Origin: Alkalicaulis satelles
GTDB taxonomy: Bacteria > Pseudomonadota > Alphaproteobacteria > Caulobacterales > Maricaulaceae
Assembly: GCF_008630495.1 (NCBI RefSeq)
Contig: NZ_VWOJ01000003.1
Coordinates: 186,001 to 250,000, forward strand
Direction: 5' to 3'
DNA: 64,000 bases
Shown: in pieces, positions 30,533-40,408 of the stretch
Layout: every line of letters starts with the position of its first letter
How positions within the stretch are numbered: position 1 is the stretch's first letter
The notes under the pieces: model-generated
The model's database searches: none
The model's input: the letters and a program-made list of their open reading frames with translations, nothing else
Told to the model about the DNA's origin: nothing
Translations under genes and position numbers: made by a program

Positions 30533-30970
30533 ATGGGCGCAGGCGTCGACAATAATTCAGGCGTCAAGAGCGGCCGCCGCCGCTGGAAGCCGGCCGCCGA
30601 GATCAACGTCACCCCGTTTGTGGACGTGATGCTGGTTCTGCTCATCGTGTTCATGATCTCCGCCCCGCTGCTGACGGTGGGCATCGAGGTGGACCTGCCC
30701 GACACCGAAGCGCGGGCCATGACCACCTCGGAGGAGCCGCTGACCATCACCATCCAGTCGGACGGAACGATCTTCCTGATGGAAACACCCGTACCCTATG
30801 ACGAGCTGGGTCCGCGCCTGCGCGCCATAGCCGGCGCCCAGTCGGGCGCGCGGGTCTATATCCGCGCTGATCGCGGCGTGCCTTATGGCGAGGTGATGCG
30901 GGTGATGGCGCGGGTATCGGCCTCCGGCCACCCCAATATCGGGCTCGTCACCGACCCGGTCCGCGACTAG
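30533..30970 (+). CDS. tolR: TolR, proton-channel subunit of Tol-Pal
   Basis: 145-aa ExbD/TolR protein: basic N-terminus, one membrane helix near residues 30-50 with the conserved Asp31 ([18 protein letters not shown]), and a periplasmic domain. Two bases separate it from tolQ. Confidence 0.96.
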   Translation: MGAGVDNNSGVKSGRRRWKPAAEINVTPFVDVMLVLLIVFMISAPLLTVGIEVDLPDTEARAMTTSEEPLTITIQSDGTIFLMETPVPYDELGPRLRAIAGAQSGARVYIRADRGVPYGEVMRVMARVSASGHPNIGLVTDPVRD

Positions 30971-30984
30971 GGAGGCGCGCGCGC

Positions 30985-31794
30985 ATGCGCCAGGCCTTGG
31001 GATTTCTCCTGTCGGCCGTCCTGCACTTCGCCCTGGTGGCGTCGGCCTTCATCTATTTCCCCCAGGCTAGCCGCCTGGCCTCCGAGAGCGTCATCATTCC
31101 GGTGGAGCTGGTGACGCTGGCCGATGTCACCAATGTGCGCGCCGCGCGCCCTGAACCCGAGCCCGCACCGGAACCCGAGCCCCAGCCGCAAACCCGCCCC
31201 GAACCTGTGACGGCGCCCGACCCCATACCCCTGCCGCCCGAACCGGAGCCTGAGCCTGAGCCTGAGCCCGAACCGGTGCGCGATCCGGACCCCGAGCCGG
31301 AACCGGCGCCTGCACCGCAGCCGGAACCGCGCCCGCAGCCGCAACCCCAGCCGCGCCAGCCCGAGCGGGGCCTGGATCTGGATGATCTCTCCCGTCTGGT
31401 GGATCGCTCGCGTCAGGAGACGCGCACGGGCGCGGCTGAGACCGGCGAAACCCGCCGGGGCGCCGGGGAAGGCACGGCCATGACCGCTACGCTGCAAGAC
31501 ATGCTGCGCAGCCAGATCGCGCGCTGCGTGCGCTCCAACGCCGATGCCCCCTCCAACATGGATTTGCGGGTGGTGGTGGACGTCCAGCTGGAACGCGACG
31601 GCACGCTGTCGCGCCCACCGCGCCTGCGTGACGAGAGCCGGGTCATGAACTCGTCCAATCCCTTCCTGCGGGTTGCCGGCGAACGCGCCGTACGTGGCGT
31701 GATCGACTGCCAGCCCTATCGCCTGCCGCCTGAAGTCTATGCCCAGTGGCGTCATCTTGAAGTCAATATTGACACTCAGGCTGGCCGTTCATGA
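30985..31794 (+). CDS. tolA: TolA, periplasm-spanning energy transducer
   Basis: 269 aa. One N-terminal membrane helix ([21 protein letters not shown]) anchors it to TolQR. Residues about 52-130 are a long Pro/Glu run (PEPEPEP units), which would be rigid and extended across the periplasm in place of the Ala-rich helix of enterobacterial TolA. The C-terminal domain has a Cys pair (IARCVRSNA and [11 protein letters not shown]), typical of TolA domain III. Overlaps tolB by four bases. Confidence 0.9.
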   Translation: MRQALGFLLSAVLHFALVASAFIYFPQASRLASESVIIPVELVTLADVTNVRAARPEPEPAPEPEPQPQTRPEPVTAPDPIPLPPEPEPEPEPEPEPVRDPDPEPEPAPAPQPEPRPQPQPQPRQPERGLDLDDLSRLVDRSRQETRTGAAETGETRRGAGEGTAMTATLQDMLRSQIARCVRSNADAPSNMDLRVVVDVQLERDGTLSRPPRLRDESRVMNSSNPFLRVAGERAVRGVIDCQPYRLPPEVYAQWRHLEVNIDTQAGRS

Positions 31795-33185
31795 TCCTAC
31801 GTGTCATTCCGCTCCGGAGCCGCCTCATGATCTCTTTCAGCTTTTCCCGTCTGGCGGCCGGCCTGGCCGCCCTTGTCCTGCTCACCCTGCCCGCTCACGC
31901 CCAGGGTCCCCTGCGGGTGGACGTGACCGAAGGCCATCTCGATCCCATGCCGGTGGCCATTCCAGATTTCATCGGCGCTGATGGCCGCGCGGCTGAGGCC
32001 GGCGAACAGATCGCGCGGGTGGTGACCAATAATCTGCGCAATTCGGGCCTGTTCGCCCCGGTGGACCGGGACGCCCATATCGAGCGCATCGAAAATATCG
32101 ATTTGCGCCCGCGCTTTGGCGACTGGCGGGTCATCAACGCCCAGGCCTTGCTGATCGGGCGCGTCACCATTGACGGCGAAGACCGCATGCAGATCGCCTT
32201 CCGGCTCTGGGACACCGCCACCGAGCAGCAATTGCTTGGCCTGCAATTCGCCACCACGCCCGATAACTGGCGGCGCATCGCTCACAAGGTCTCCGACGCG
32301 ATCTATGAGCGCCTCACCGGCGAGCAGGGCTATTTCGACACTCGCATCGTCTATGTGGCTGAATCAGTTGGACAAGATGGCGAAACGATCCGGCGCCTGG
32401 CAGTGATGGACCAGGACGGCGCCAATCCCTCGCTGCTCACCGACCGCTCTTTCATGGCGCTTCTGCCCAACTATTCGCCCGGCGCCCAACAGATCACTTT
32501 CGTGGCCCAGCGCGAAGACGGCCGAAATATGAGCTATCTCTATGATCTCGCCACCGGGCGGCGGGAGTCCCTGTTTGAGGGCGGCCCCTCGCTCAGCGCG
32601 GACGGCCAGTCGCTGGCGCCGCGCTTTCATCCCGACGGACGCTCGCTGGTGGTCGCGGCGGAGCGTCACGGCTCGCACCATATCTTCCGCTACGACCTGC
32701 GCAGCCGCATTCTGCGCCAGATCACCAGCCATCCTGCGGACGATGTGTCGCCCTCCTATGCGCCCAGCGGCGAGCAGATCGTGTTCTCCTCCAACCGCGC
32801 CGGACGGTCCCAGCTTTATGTCATGAATGCTGACGGGTCTGACGTGCGCCGCATCACCTTCGGGGATGGGCAGTATTTCGCTCCGGTCTGGTCACCGCGC
32901 GGGGATCTGGTGGCGTTCGTGCGCCAACAGGCTGGCGGACGCTTCTCCCTGGGCGTCGTGCGTCCGGACGGGTCAGGCGATGAGCGCATCCTCTATGAAG
33001 GCTATTTCGTCGACAGCCCCACATGGGCGCCCAATGGGCGGGTTCTGGCCTTCACCCGGGGGGAATTCGCCCGCGAGGGCACCGAGTATTCAATCTGGAG
33101 CGTGGATCTGGCCGGTTTCAATCTGCGCCGCCTGCCCACTCAGGGACCGGCGTCGGATCCGGCCTGGTCGCCCTTGATTGAATAG
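31791..33185 (+). CDS. tolB: TolB, periplasmic beta-propeller of Tol-Pal
   Basis: 464 aa with a signal peptide ending AHAQG near residue 38, the N-terminal domain ([11 protein letters not shown] onward) and a six-bladed propeller of WD40-like/PD40 repeats ([59 protein letters not shown]). The start overlaps the tolA stop; an internal ATG 36 bp later would give a more normal signal peptide length and is a fair alternative. Confidence 0.96.
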   Translation: MILRVIPLRSRLMISFSFSRLAAGLAALVLLTLPAHAQGPLRVDVTEGHLDPMPVAIPDFIGADGRAAEAGEQIARVVTNNLRNSGLFAPVDRDAHIERIENIDLRPRFGDWRVINAQALLIGRVTIDGEDRMQIAFRLWDTATEQQLLGLQFATTPDNWRRIAHKVSDAIYERLTGEQGYFDTRIVYVAESVGQDGETIRRLAVMDQDGANPSLLTDRSFMALLPNYSPGAQQITFVAQREDGRNMSYLYDLATGRRESLFEGGPSLSADGQSLAPRFHPDGRSLVVAAERHGSHHIFRYDLRSRILRQITSHPADDVSPSYAPSGEQIVFSSNRAGRSQLYVMNADGSDVRRITFGDGQYFAPVWSPRGDLVAFVRQQAGGRFSLGVVRPDGSGDERILYEGYFVDSPTWAPNGRVLAFTRGEFAREGTEYSIWSVDLAGFNLRRLPTQGPASDPAWSPLIE

Positions 33186-33309
33186 GTCTGGCATGCAAGA
33201 GTTTTTTGGGTTCGCGCACATACGAGGGGGAATTGCGTGTTAGCCCGGAATTCGGATACAAGCGCGAGCCCCGCGGGTTAAGCCCCGGGTTTCTGGAGGG
33301 AATACCATC

Positions 33310-33825
33310 ATGATGCGCCTGACTTTTGCTGCTGTCGCCGCGCTTGGCCTTCTGGCCTCTGCCTGCGCCAGCCGTCCCGAGCCTACGCCTGAGCCTGCGC
33401 CGGCCCCGGCCCCTGCGCCAGCGCCCGCACCGGCGGAACCGGCGGGACCGACCCCCGGCAGCGCCGCGCATTTCGAAGCCAGTGCGGGCGACCGCGTGTT
33501 CTATGGTTTCGACCGTTACGACCTGACCAGTGAAGCGCGTGAAACGCTTCGCCGCCAGGCCGCCTGGCTGGCCAGCTACCCCAACACCCGCATCCTCATC
33601 GCCGGCAATACCGACGAGCGCGGCACGCGGGAATACAACCTGGCGCTCGGGGCCCGGCGCGCCAACGCCGCGCGTGACTTCCTGGTCGCGCAAGGTGTGG
33701 ATGCGTCCCGGATCCAGACCGTATCGTATGGCAAGGAGCGGCCCACCTGCCGCGAATCCAACGAGCGGTGCTGGGCCATCAACCGGAACGCCACCACCAT
33801 TATTCAGTCCGGCGCCGTCTCGTAA
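33310..33825 (+). CDS. pal: Pal, peptidoglycan-associated lipoprotein
   Basis: 171 aa. Lipobox LASAC puts the lipidated cysteine at residue 19. A PAPAPAP linker follows (about 25-48), then an OmpA-like peptidoglycan-binding domain with NTDERGTREYNLALGARRA. A 124-bp gap from tolB leaves room for its own promoter. A strong hairpin follows the stop. Confidence 0.97.
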   Translation: MMRLTFAAVAALGLLASACASRPEPTPEPAPAPAPAPAPAPAEPAGPTPGSAAHFEASAGDRVFYGFDRYDLTSEARETLRRQAAWLASYPNTRILIAGNTDERGTREYNLALGARRANAARDFLVAQGVDASRIQTVSYGKERPTCRESNERCWAINRNATTIIQSGAVS

Positions 33826-33855
33826 TTGAGACCGCCTGACAAGGCCTGAAGCCCT

Positions 33856-33882
33856 GCGCCCGCAAGCCCCGCTTGCGGGCGC
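33856..33882 (+). terminator. hairpin after pal
   Basis: A perfect 12-bp stem GCGCCCGCAAGC/GCTTGCGGGCGC with loop CCC, followed by TGTGCTGT. Very stable but with a poor U-run, so partial termination between pal and cpoB is likely. Confidence 0.7.
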
Positions 33883-33978
33883 TGTGCTGTACGGGCCCGC
33901 GAAGGCCTTGATTTCGCCTTTCCGACAAGGACACTGCGCGCCAGAGACCTTGTCCCCGCGCGTTCCAAGGAGACCGCC

Positions 33979-34824
33979 ATGATGCGCGCCGCCCTCTTCG
34001 CCATTACCGTTCTGACTGCTCTGGCTCTGGCCGCGCCCGCCGACGCACAGAGCCGGCGCGAGCTGCAGATGCGCCTCGACAATCTTGAAGCCCGGCTGGC
34101 CCAGATGGAGACGAACGCGCAAGCGGGCGATCCGCTGGCGGAAACCCTGCTGATGCGTCTGGATGCGCTGGAGCGCGAACAACGCGTGCTCACCGGCGAG
34201 ATTGAGCGGCTGACCCACGAAAACCGCCAGCTGCGCCAGCAAATTGAGCAATCCCGCACAGCGTCCAGGGCCATGCATGGCGAAGACAACGGGACTGCCT
34301 TCGAGGGCGCGCACCCGGTGCTGGGTTCTGATGAAATCGATCCTGACGATCCATTCGGCGAGGCGCGCGCTGGCGCTGTCCAGCCCCTGCGCCTGCCCGA
34401 TAATGGCGGTTCCCCAGCCCGGCCTGACGCATCCTCCGCCAGCGATCCGGACGCCCTGTTCGCCCGCGCCCGGACCCGTCTTCTCGACGGCGACTTCGCG
34501 GGCGCGCGCGACGGCTTCCAGACCTTCACCGAGCGCCATGGCGATCACCCCCAGGCGGGCGAGGCCTGGTACTGGCTGGGTGAGACCCATTTCGTGAACG
34601 GCGATCTGCAAGACGCCGCCGACGCCTATATCGCCTCCTTACGCGCCGATCAGCGCGGCGGGCGTGCGCCGGATGCGCTGGTGCGCCTGGCCGCCTCGCT
34701 GGCCGGGCTGGGCCAGACCAGCCGGGCCTGCCAGCTTCTGGGCAGTTTCCCGCGCGAATACCCCAATGCCAGCCAGGATGCGCGCCGGCGCGCCGAGCGC
34801 GAACGCACGCGCATCGGGTGCTAG
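33979..34824 (+). CDS. cpoB: CpoB/YbgF, Tol-Pal and cell-wall coordinator
   Basis: Periplasmic partner of TolA that couples outer-membrane constriction to peptidoglycan synthesis. 281 aa: signal peptide ending ADAQS, a coiled-coil trimerisation region (about 25-95), a variable linker, then TPR repeats (DPDALFARARTRLLDGDFAGAR, AGEAWYWLGETHFVNGDLQDAADAY). The last seven bases overlap tilS. Confidence 0.93.
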   Translation: MMRAALFAITVLTALALAAPADAQSRRELQMRLDNLEARLAQMETNAQAGDPLAETLLMRLDALEREQRVLTGEIERLTHENRQLRQQIEQSRTASRAMHGEDNGTAFEGAHPVLGSDEIDPDDPFGEARAGAVQPLRLPDNGGSPARPDASSASDPDALFARARTRLLDGDFAGARDGFQTFTERHGDHPQAGEAWYWLGETHFVNGDLQDAADAYIASLRADQRGGRAPDALVRLAASLAGLGQTSRACQLLGSFPREYPNASQDARRRAERERTRIGC

Positions 34825-36101
34825 GCGCCGCCGATGTCAATGCGCCGCGCCTGGCGCTGGGCTTTTCAGGCGGCGGGGATTCCACCGCGCTCCTGATCGC
34901 CCTGCGCGAAGGCTGGCCTGGCATCCCTGTGCATGCGCTGATCGTTGACCACCGCCTGCGCCCGGACAGCACGCGCGAAGCGGCTCTGGCCGCTGAACGC
35001 GCGCGCGCCATGGGCGCCGAGCCGCACATCCTGACCTGGGATCAGCCCCGCCCCGGACAGGGCGCGGCGCGCTTGGCCCGCCACCGGCTGATGGCGCAGG
35101 CCTGCCGCGCTCTGGGCGTGAAAATTCTGTGTCTGGGCCACACGCTGGATGACCGGGTGGAGACACTGCGCATGCGCCAGGCGCGCGGCGGGCCGGAGCA
35201 CACCCTGACCGCCATGGCGCCGGTGAGCATCTCGCCGGTCTGGCCCGAAGGGCGCGGCCTGACCATCGTGCGCCCCCTGGTCGGCGTGTGGCGCGGGGCC
35301 CTGCGCAGCGCCCTGGCGCGCCGGGGGGCGGAGTGGATCGAGGACCCGTCCAATGAGGACCGGCGCTATGAACGGGTGCGGCTGCGCCAGACTCCCTTGC
35401 CGGTCCATGAGGCCAGCGCCCTGCTTGAAAGAGCCGATGACATTCAGGGCTTTATTCCGGATATGGGCGAAGGCGATATCGAGCTGATCGAGTGGAGCGG
35501 CCAGTTCTCGGACACCGGCTGGTATCAGTTTCGCAATGGCGCGATGTATGAGACCAGCCGTCACGTGCTGCCCATGATCGGACAGGCCATGCTGGCCGCC
35601 ATGTCCGGAAGCCCGGCCCTGGCGCCCTTGCGCGCCTCCAGGCCCTTCTTCACCGCCCTGTTCAATGCACGCGCCTTCACCGGATATGGCGTCCATTTGA
35701 CCGCGTCCGGCGCCCTGGGACGTGATCCGGGCGCCGCCGGGCGCGCTGATGGCGTGACCGCGGCGCCGCCGGTCGAGGTCCAGGCCGGACAGACCTTGGT
35801 GTTTGACGGACGCTACGAGATCACGGCCAAGGCCCCCCTGACCCTCAGCCTTCTGGGCGCGCGCCGCCCCGGGCTCGGCGAGGACGGCGCGCCCGCCGTC
35901 CTGCGCCCGTCCCTCATCCTGATCGAGGGACAGGACGGGGCCGAACTTGCACGTGCGGACGGGCCGGGGCGCTGGCTTTGGCGCGAACGGCTGAACAATC
36001 TCATGCTTTCGCCTGCGCTTCCGGCGTGGTTTGATGCTAGAACAATGCAAGCGCGCGCATGCGCCGCACTGGCGGTGACGGCGGCGCGCACCAATATCTG
36101 A
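34818..36101 (+). CDS. tilS: tRNA(Ile)-lysidine synthetase TilS
   Basis: Converts C34 of tRNA-Ile(CAU) to lysidine. 427 aa. The PP-loop SGGGDS lies near residue 18, and GHTLDDRVETLRMRQARGG and RPLVGVWRGALRSALARRGAEWIEDPSNEDRRYERVRLR complete the N-type ATP-pyrophosphatase domain. The C-terminal third is diverged. It starts at GTG within the last codons of cpoB. The cpoB-tilS-ftsH order is common in alphaproteobacteria. Confidence 0.92.
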   Translation: MLGAADVNAPRLALGFSGGGDSTALLIALREGWPGIPVHALIVDHRLRPDSTREAALAAERARAMGAEPHILTWDQPRPGQGAARLARHRLMAQACRALGVKILCLGHTLDDRVETLRMRQARGGPEHTLTAMAPVSISPVWPEGRGLTIVRPLVGVWRGALRSALARRGAEWIEDPSNEDRRYERVRLRQTPLPVHEASALLERADDIQGFIPDMGEGDIELIEWSGQFSDTGWYQFRNGAMYETSRHVLPMIGQAMLAAMSGSPALAPLRASRPFFTALFNARAFTGYGVHLTASGALGRDPGAAGRADGVTAAPPVEVQAGQTLVFDGRYEITAKAPLTLSLLGARRPGLGEDGAPAVLRPSLILIEGQDGAELARADGPGRWLWRERLNNLMLSPALPAWFDARTMQARACAALAVTAARTNI

Positions 36102-36171
36102 CGTCGTGCAGGCGCCCCGAAGGCCTGCATGTCCGGTGTGCGCGCCCGGCTGACAAGTCGCGCTGAAAGAC

Positions 36172-38115
36172 ATGGCGGGCGACATGAATATGCGCAATTT
36201 CCTCGTCTGGGCGATCCTGCTGCTCTTGCTGCTGGCCCTGTTCAACATGCTGCAGGGCCCCACGCGCGAGCCGGCCGCCACCGAGGTGAATTATTCGCGT
36301 TTCCTGGACCAGGTCGAAGCGGGGCAGATCCGCTCGGTCACCATCCAGGGCGATGTGATCACGGGTGAGACCGCCAATGGCGCGGCCTTCCGCACGGTGG
36401 TCCCGGGCGACGCCAGCATCTCCGAGGCGCTGCGCAATTCAGGCGTGGAGATCACCGCCCGCCCGGCCAGTGACGGCAATGGCGGCATCTGGGGCCTGCT
36501 TCTGGGCTGGTTCCCCATGCTGCTCCTGATCGCGGTGTGGATTTTCTTCATGCGCCAGATGCAGGGCGGCGGACGCGGCGCCATGGGCTTTGGCAAGTCC
36601 AAGGCCAAGCTGCTGACCGAGAAGTCAGGCCGGGTCACATTTGACGACGTGGCCGGTATCGACGAGGCCAAGGAGGAGCTCCAGGAGATCGTGGAGTTCC
36701 TCAAAGACCCCTCCAAATTCCAGCGTCTGGGCGGCAAGATCCCGAAGGGCGCCCTGCTGATCGGTCCTCCGGGCACCGGCAAGACCCTGACCGCGCGCGC
36801 CGTGGCGGGCGAGGCGGGCGTGCCTTTCTTCACCATTTCCGGTTCGGACTTCGTGGAGATGTTTGTCGGCGTGGGCGCCAGCCGCGTGCGCGACATGTTC
36901 GAGCAGGCCAAGAAGAACGCGCCCTGCATCATTTTCATTGACGAGATCGATGCAGTGGGCCGCTCGCGCGGCGCCGGCCTGGGCGGCGGCAATGACGAGC
37001 GCGAGCAGACCCTCAACCAGCTCCTGGTGGAGATGGACGGCTTCGAGGCCAATGAAGGCATCATCCTGATCGCGGCCACCAACCGCCCCGATGTACTGGA
37101 CCCGGCGCTCTTGCGCCCGGGCCGCTTCGACCGTCAGGTGGTGGTGCCCAATCCGGACGTGACGGGGCGCGAGAAAATCCTGAAAGTGCACATGCGCAAT
37201 GTGCCGCTGGCCGCTGACGTGGACCCCAAAGTGGTCGCGCGCGGCACGCCGGGCTTTTCAGGCGCGGATCTGGCCAATCTGGTCAACGAGGCCGCCCTGA
37301 TGGCCGCCCGGCGCAACAAGCGCGTGGTGTCCATGGCCGATTTCGAAGAGGCCAAGGACAAGGTCATGATGGGGCCCGAGCGCCGCTCCATGGTCATGAG
37401 CGAAGAGGAAAAGCGCCTCACCGCCTATCACGAAGCCGGCCACGCCATCGTGGCGCTCAACGTGCCGGGCTCCGATCCGGTTCACAAGGCCACCATTATT
37501 CCGCGCGGGCGCGCGCTGGGCATGGTCATGCAACTGCCTGAGGGCGACAAGTATTCCATGTCCTACAAGCAGATGACCTCGCGTCTGGCCGTGCTGATGG
37601 GCGGCCGCGTCGCCGAGGAGATCAAGTTCGGCGAAGACAACGTCACCTCGGGCGCGGCGGGCGACATCAAGATGGCCACGCGCCTGGCGCGGGCCATGGT
37701 CACCCAGTGGGGCTATTCCAAGGATGTGGGCCTGGTCGATTACGGCAATGACCAGGGCGAGGTCTTCCTGGGCCAGCAGCTGGTGCAGTCCAGCTCGGTG
37801 TCCGCTGACACCGCCGCCCGGATCGAGGCCGAGGTCAAGCGTCTGATCCAGGCCGGCCATGAGGAAGCCCACCGCATCCTCACCGACAAGAATGATGACT
37901 GGGAAGCCATCGCCCAGGGCCTTCTGGAATACGAAACCCTGAGCGGTGAGGAGATCAACAATCTCATCAAGGGGGTCAAGCCGGTGCGCGACACCTATGT
38001 GCCGCCCAAGGCCGGGTCTGACGAACCGCCCGCCGGCGCGGTTCCGGAAGTGGCCGAGGATGATGACGAGATCGGCGCCCCCGGAGGGCTCTCGCCCAAG
38101 CCGGGCCCGGCCTGA
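36172..38115 (+). CDS. ftsH: FtsH, membrane-anchored AAA+ zinc metalloprotease
   Basis: Degrades misfolded membrane proteins and short-lived regulators. 647 aa. Two membrane helices (about 10-27 and 108-127) flank a periplasmic loop. Walker A GPPGTGKT is at 198-205, Walker B FIDEID near 255-260, the second region of homology near 303-320, and the zinc site HEAGH at 420-424. Starts four and six codons later are also possible; the membrane helix is kept in all. A hairpin lies 31 bp after the stop. Confidence 0.97.
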   Translation: MAGDMNMRNFLVWAILLLLLLALFNMLQGPTREPAATEVNYSRFLDQVEAGQIRSVTIQGDVITGETANGAAFRTVVPGDASISEALRNSGVEITARPASDGNGGIWGLLLGWFPMLLLIAVWIFFMRQMQGGGRGAMGFGKSKAKLLTEKSGRVTFDDVAGIDEAKEELQEIVEFLKDPSKFQRLGGKIPKGALLIGPPGTGKTLTARAVAGEAGVPFFTISGSDFVEMFVGVGASRVRDMFEQAKKNAPCIIFIDEIDAVGRSRGAGLGGGNDEREQTLNQLLVEMDGFEANEGIILIAATNRPDVLDPALLRPGRFDRQVVVPNPDVTGREKILKVHMRNVPLAADVDPKVVARGTPGFSGADLANLVNEAALMAARRNKRVVSMADFEEAKDKVMMGPERRSMVMSEEEKRLTAYHEAGHAIVALNVPGSDPVHKATIIPRGRALGMVMQLPEGDKYSMSYKQMTSRLAVLMGGRVAEEIKFGEDNVTSGAAGDIKMATRLARAMVTQWGYSKDVGLVDYGNDQGEVFLGQQLVQSSSVSADTAARIEAEVKRLIQAGHEEAHRILTDKNDDWEAIAQGLLEYETLSGEEINNLIKGVKPVRDTYVPPKAGSDEPPAGAVPEVAEDDDEIGAPGGLSPKPGPA

Positions 38116-38117
38116 CC

Positions 38118-38447
38118 CTGGCCAGGCCTGAAGACTGGATACGCAGCGAAGGCGAAGGAACCCTCCTTCGCCTTCGTGTTGTTCCAAACGCCCCGCAGGA
38201 CCGGATCGAGGGTGTCGTGACTGCGTCAGACGGACACGCCCGTCTCAAGATTCGCGTGCGCGCCGCACCCGACAAGGGCGCGGCCAATACAGCCGTGATC
38301 AAGCTTCTCGCCAAGGCGCTGGGCGTGCCGAAAACATCCCTCAGCCTGATCTCCGGCCAGACCGCGCGAATGAAGACGGTGCATGCCGCAGAGCTGCAGC
38401 TGGATGACGCCAAAACCCGCCTGCTCGGCCTGACCGGCCCATCTTAG
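38118..38447 (+). CDS. DUF167/YggU-family protein, apparent CTG start
   Basis: Reading the frame back from the obvious C-terminal part (ARLKIRVRAAPDKGAANTAVI) gives the full family N-terminus, including LLRLRVVPNAPQDRIEG. That N-terminus has no ATG, GTG or TTG. The first possible starts are CTG 2 bp after, or overlapping, the ftsH stop; CTG at 38118 gives 109 aa, the usual size of about 100. The first conventional start (GTG at 38217) would cut off the conserved first strand and leave 76 aa. The first part also encodes the ftsH hairpin. Function of the family is unknown. Confidence 0.75.
   Translation: MARPEDWIRSEGEGTLLRLRVVPNAPQDRIEGVVTASDGHARLKIRVRAAPDKGAANTAVIKLLAKALGVPKTSLSLISGQTARMKTVHAAELQLDDAKTRLLGLTGPS
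38147..38176 (+). terminator. hairpin after ftsH, inside the DUF167 coding region
   Basis: A perfect 13-bp stem CGAAGGCGAAGGA/TCCTTCGCCTTCG with loop ACCC, followed by TGTTGTT. It has the look of an intrinsic terminator yet lies within codons 10-20 of the next gene. Confidence 0.65.
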
Positions 38448-38515
38448 CTCCTTCAGCGTCAGGCCTTTGAGCGTTTTTCATTGCCAGGCGGGGCTGATCG
38501 CGCTTCAAGCGGGGC

Positions 38516-39361
38516 ATGACTAGCGCCCTCGCCCCCCATGACCGCTGGCGCCCCCTTGTCATGGGGGTGGTCAATGTGACGCCGGATTCGTTTTCCGATG
38601 GCGGACGCTATCTTGGAGCCAAGGCTGCGTGCGATCACGCCCTGACTCTTCTGGATCAGGGCGCGGACTGGCTGGATATCGGCGGGGAGAGCACCCGCCC
38701 GGGCGCGGAACCTGTCAGCGCAGACGAGGAGGCGGAGCGCATCCTGCCCGTGATCGAGGCCGTGCTGGCCGTCCGGCCTGACGCGCGAATCTCCATTGAC
38801 ACGATGAAGCCTGAGGTGGCCGGGGCGGCCATGCGCGCAGGCGCGGCCCTGTGGAATGACGTGACGGCCTTGAGCGCACCGGGCGCAGCGGAGCTGGCTG
38901 CAAAGCTGGGCTGTCATGTCTGCCTGATGCACATGCGCGGCGCGCCGCGCACCATGCAGGACGCGCCCGTGTATGACGATGTGGTCACCGATGTGGCGCG
39001 GTATCTGGGCCAGCGCGCCGGCGCAGTCATGGCCGCCGGTGTGGCGCGCGAGCGCATTGTGCTCGATCCCGGCATCGGATTCGGCAAGACGCTGGCGCAT
39101 AATCTGGCGCTGATGGCCGCGCTGGAGCCCTATGCCGGGCTCGGTTTTCCGATCCTGTTCGGCGCCTCGCGCAAGCGCTTCATCGCCGCCATCGACCCGT
39201 CAGCGGCTGACGCGGGAGACCGGCTGGGCGGCTCGCTGGCCGCCGCCCTGCTTGCGGCGCGCGCGGGTGCGGCCATGGTGCGCGTCCATGACGTGCGCGA
39301 AACTGTCCAGGCGATCACAGTCCAGGCCGCCATACTCGAGGCGAAGGACACAGGGCGCTGA
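38516..39361 (+). CDS. folP: dihydropteroate synthase
   Basis: Condenses 4-aminobenzoate with the pterin diphosphate in folate synthesis. 281 aa TIM barrel with MGVVNVTPDSFSDGG near residue 16, DIGGESTRPGA near 55, and DPGIGFGKT and SRKRF in the C-terminal half. No folate neighbour genes; hemF is convergent downstream. Confidence 0.96.
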   Translation: MTSALAPHDRWRPLVMGVVNVTPDSFSDGGRYLGAKAACDHALTLLDQGADWLDIGGESTRPGAEPVSADEEAERILPVIEAVLAVRPDARISIDTMKPEVAGAAMRAGAALWNDVTALSAPGAAELAAKLGCHVCLMHMRGAPRTMQDAPVYDDVVTDVARYLGQRAGAVMAAGVARERIVLDPGIGFGKTLAHNLALMAALEPYAGLGFPILFGASRKRFIAAIDPSAADAGDRLGGSLAAALLAARAGAAMVRVHDVRETVQAITVQAAILEAKDTGR

Positions 39362-39373
39362 CCGGCCCGCGTG

Positions 39374-40264
39374 TCAGGGCCAGATCGCTTCGGGCGGCAT
39401 GGAGGAGAGAATGCTCTCGATATTGCCGCCGGTCTCCAGCCCGAACTTGGTGCCCCGGTCATAGAGCAGGTTGAACTCGGCATAGCGCCCGCGCCGGATC
39501 AGCTGCTCGCGCCGGTCATCGGCGCTCCAGGGGGTGTCCATGCGGGTGCGCACGATGGCCGGATAGGCGGTCAGGAAGGCCTCGCCCACATCACGGGTGA
39601 AGGCGAAGTCGGCCTCGTGATCGCCGGTGTCGAGATGGTCATAGAAAATCCCGCCCGTGCCGCGTGGCTCGGCGCGGTGCTTGAGCCAGAAATACTCCTC
39701 GCACCAGGCCTTGAAGCGCGCGTAATAGTCCGCCCCAGCCTTGTCGCAGGCCGCCTTGGCGGCGGCGTGGAAGGCGATGGTGTCGGGAAAATCGTCCTGG
39801 CGCTGATAGTCCTGGGTGGGATTGAGATCCATGCCTCCGCCAAACCAGCTCAGCGAGGTGGTGATGAAGCGGGTGTTCATATGCACGGCCGGGATATGCG
39901 GGTTGCGCAAATGGGCGATCAGCGAGATGCCGGTAGCGGCGAAACGCGGGTCCTCGGCCGCGCCGCGCACCTGGGATGCGAACTGCTCGGTGAAGCGGCC
40001 ATAGACGGTAGAGACGTGCACGCCCACCTTTTCAAACACGCGCCCGCGCATCATGCCCATGACGCCGCCGCCCAGATCCTCAGCGCCATCTCCGCGCCGC
40101 CAGGGCGACAGCTCGAACCGCCCCGGCTCGCCGGGATAGAGCGCGCTGTCAGCGTCCTGCTCGATCGCCTCGAAGGCGGCGCAGATCCGGTCACGCAAGG
40201 ATTCAAACCAGGCGCGCGCAGCGGCGGCCCGGGGCTGGCTGGCAAGATCGGCAGGTTCGGTCAT
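39374..40264 (-). CDS. hemF: oxygen-dependent coproporphyrinogen III oxidase
   Basis: Aerobic haem-biosynthesis enzyme. 296 aa from the ATG used, with ribosome site CCGGAGAGCG. Family blocks seen are [29 protein letters not shown] and [12 protein letters not shown], then DKYCDEYF-type [12 protein letters not shown] and [11 protein letters not shown]. The use of the oxygen-dependent form implies an aerobic or microaerobic life. Convergent with folP, divergent from the TPR-sulfotransferase gene. Confidence 0.96.
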   Translation of the reverse strand: MTEPADLASQPRAAAARAWFESLRDRICAAFEAIEQDADSALYPGEPGRFELSPWRRGDGAEDLGGGVMGMMRGRVFEKVGVHVSTVYGRFTEQFASQVRGAAEDPRFAATGISLIAHLRNPHIPAVHMNTRFITTSLSWFGGGMDLNPTQDYQRQDDFPDTIAFHAAAKAACDKAGADYYARFKAWCEEYFWLKHRAEPRGTGGIFYDHLDTGDHEADFAFTRDVGEAFLTAYPAIVRTRMDTPWSADDRREQLIRRGRYAEFNLLYDRGTKFGLETGGNIESILSSMPPEAIWP

Positions 40265-40408
40265 CAAGTCGCTCTCCGGTACTGGTATATCGTTGATGGC
40301 CGTCCGGCCCGGGCCTTGCAAGCCCTTACTGACGCCTGAGGGTGGCGCAGACCACTGCCCGAGGCTAGTTTGCCCCCGCTTTCCCGCCCGCCCCAAGCGA
40401 AGCCGCTC

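Noticed and set aside
31141-31370. Tandem repeat or CRISPR-like array
   Set aside because: It is codon-level repetition for Pro-Glu in TolA. There are no conserved repeats with distinct spacers. The same holds for the Ala/Glu tail of S16 and the Pro/Ala linker of Pal.
33118-34611. Minus-strand frame of 497 codons opposite pal and cpoB
   Set aside because: It spans two clear plus-strand genes and an intergenic hairpin and has no domain.
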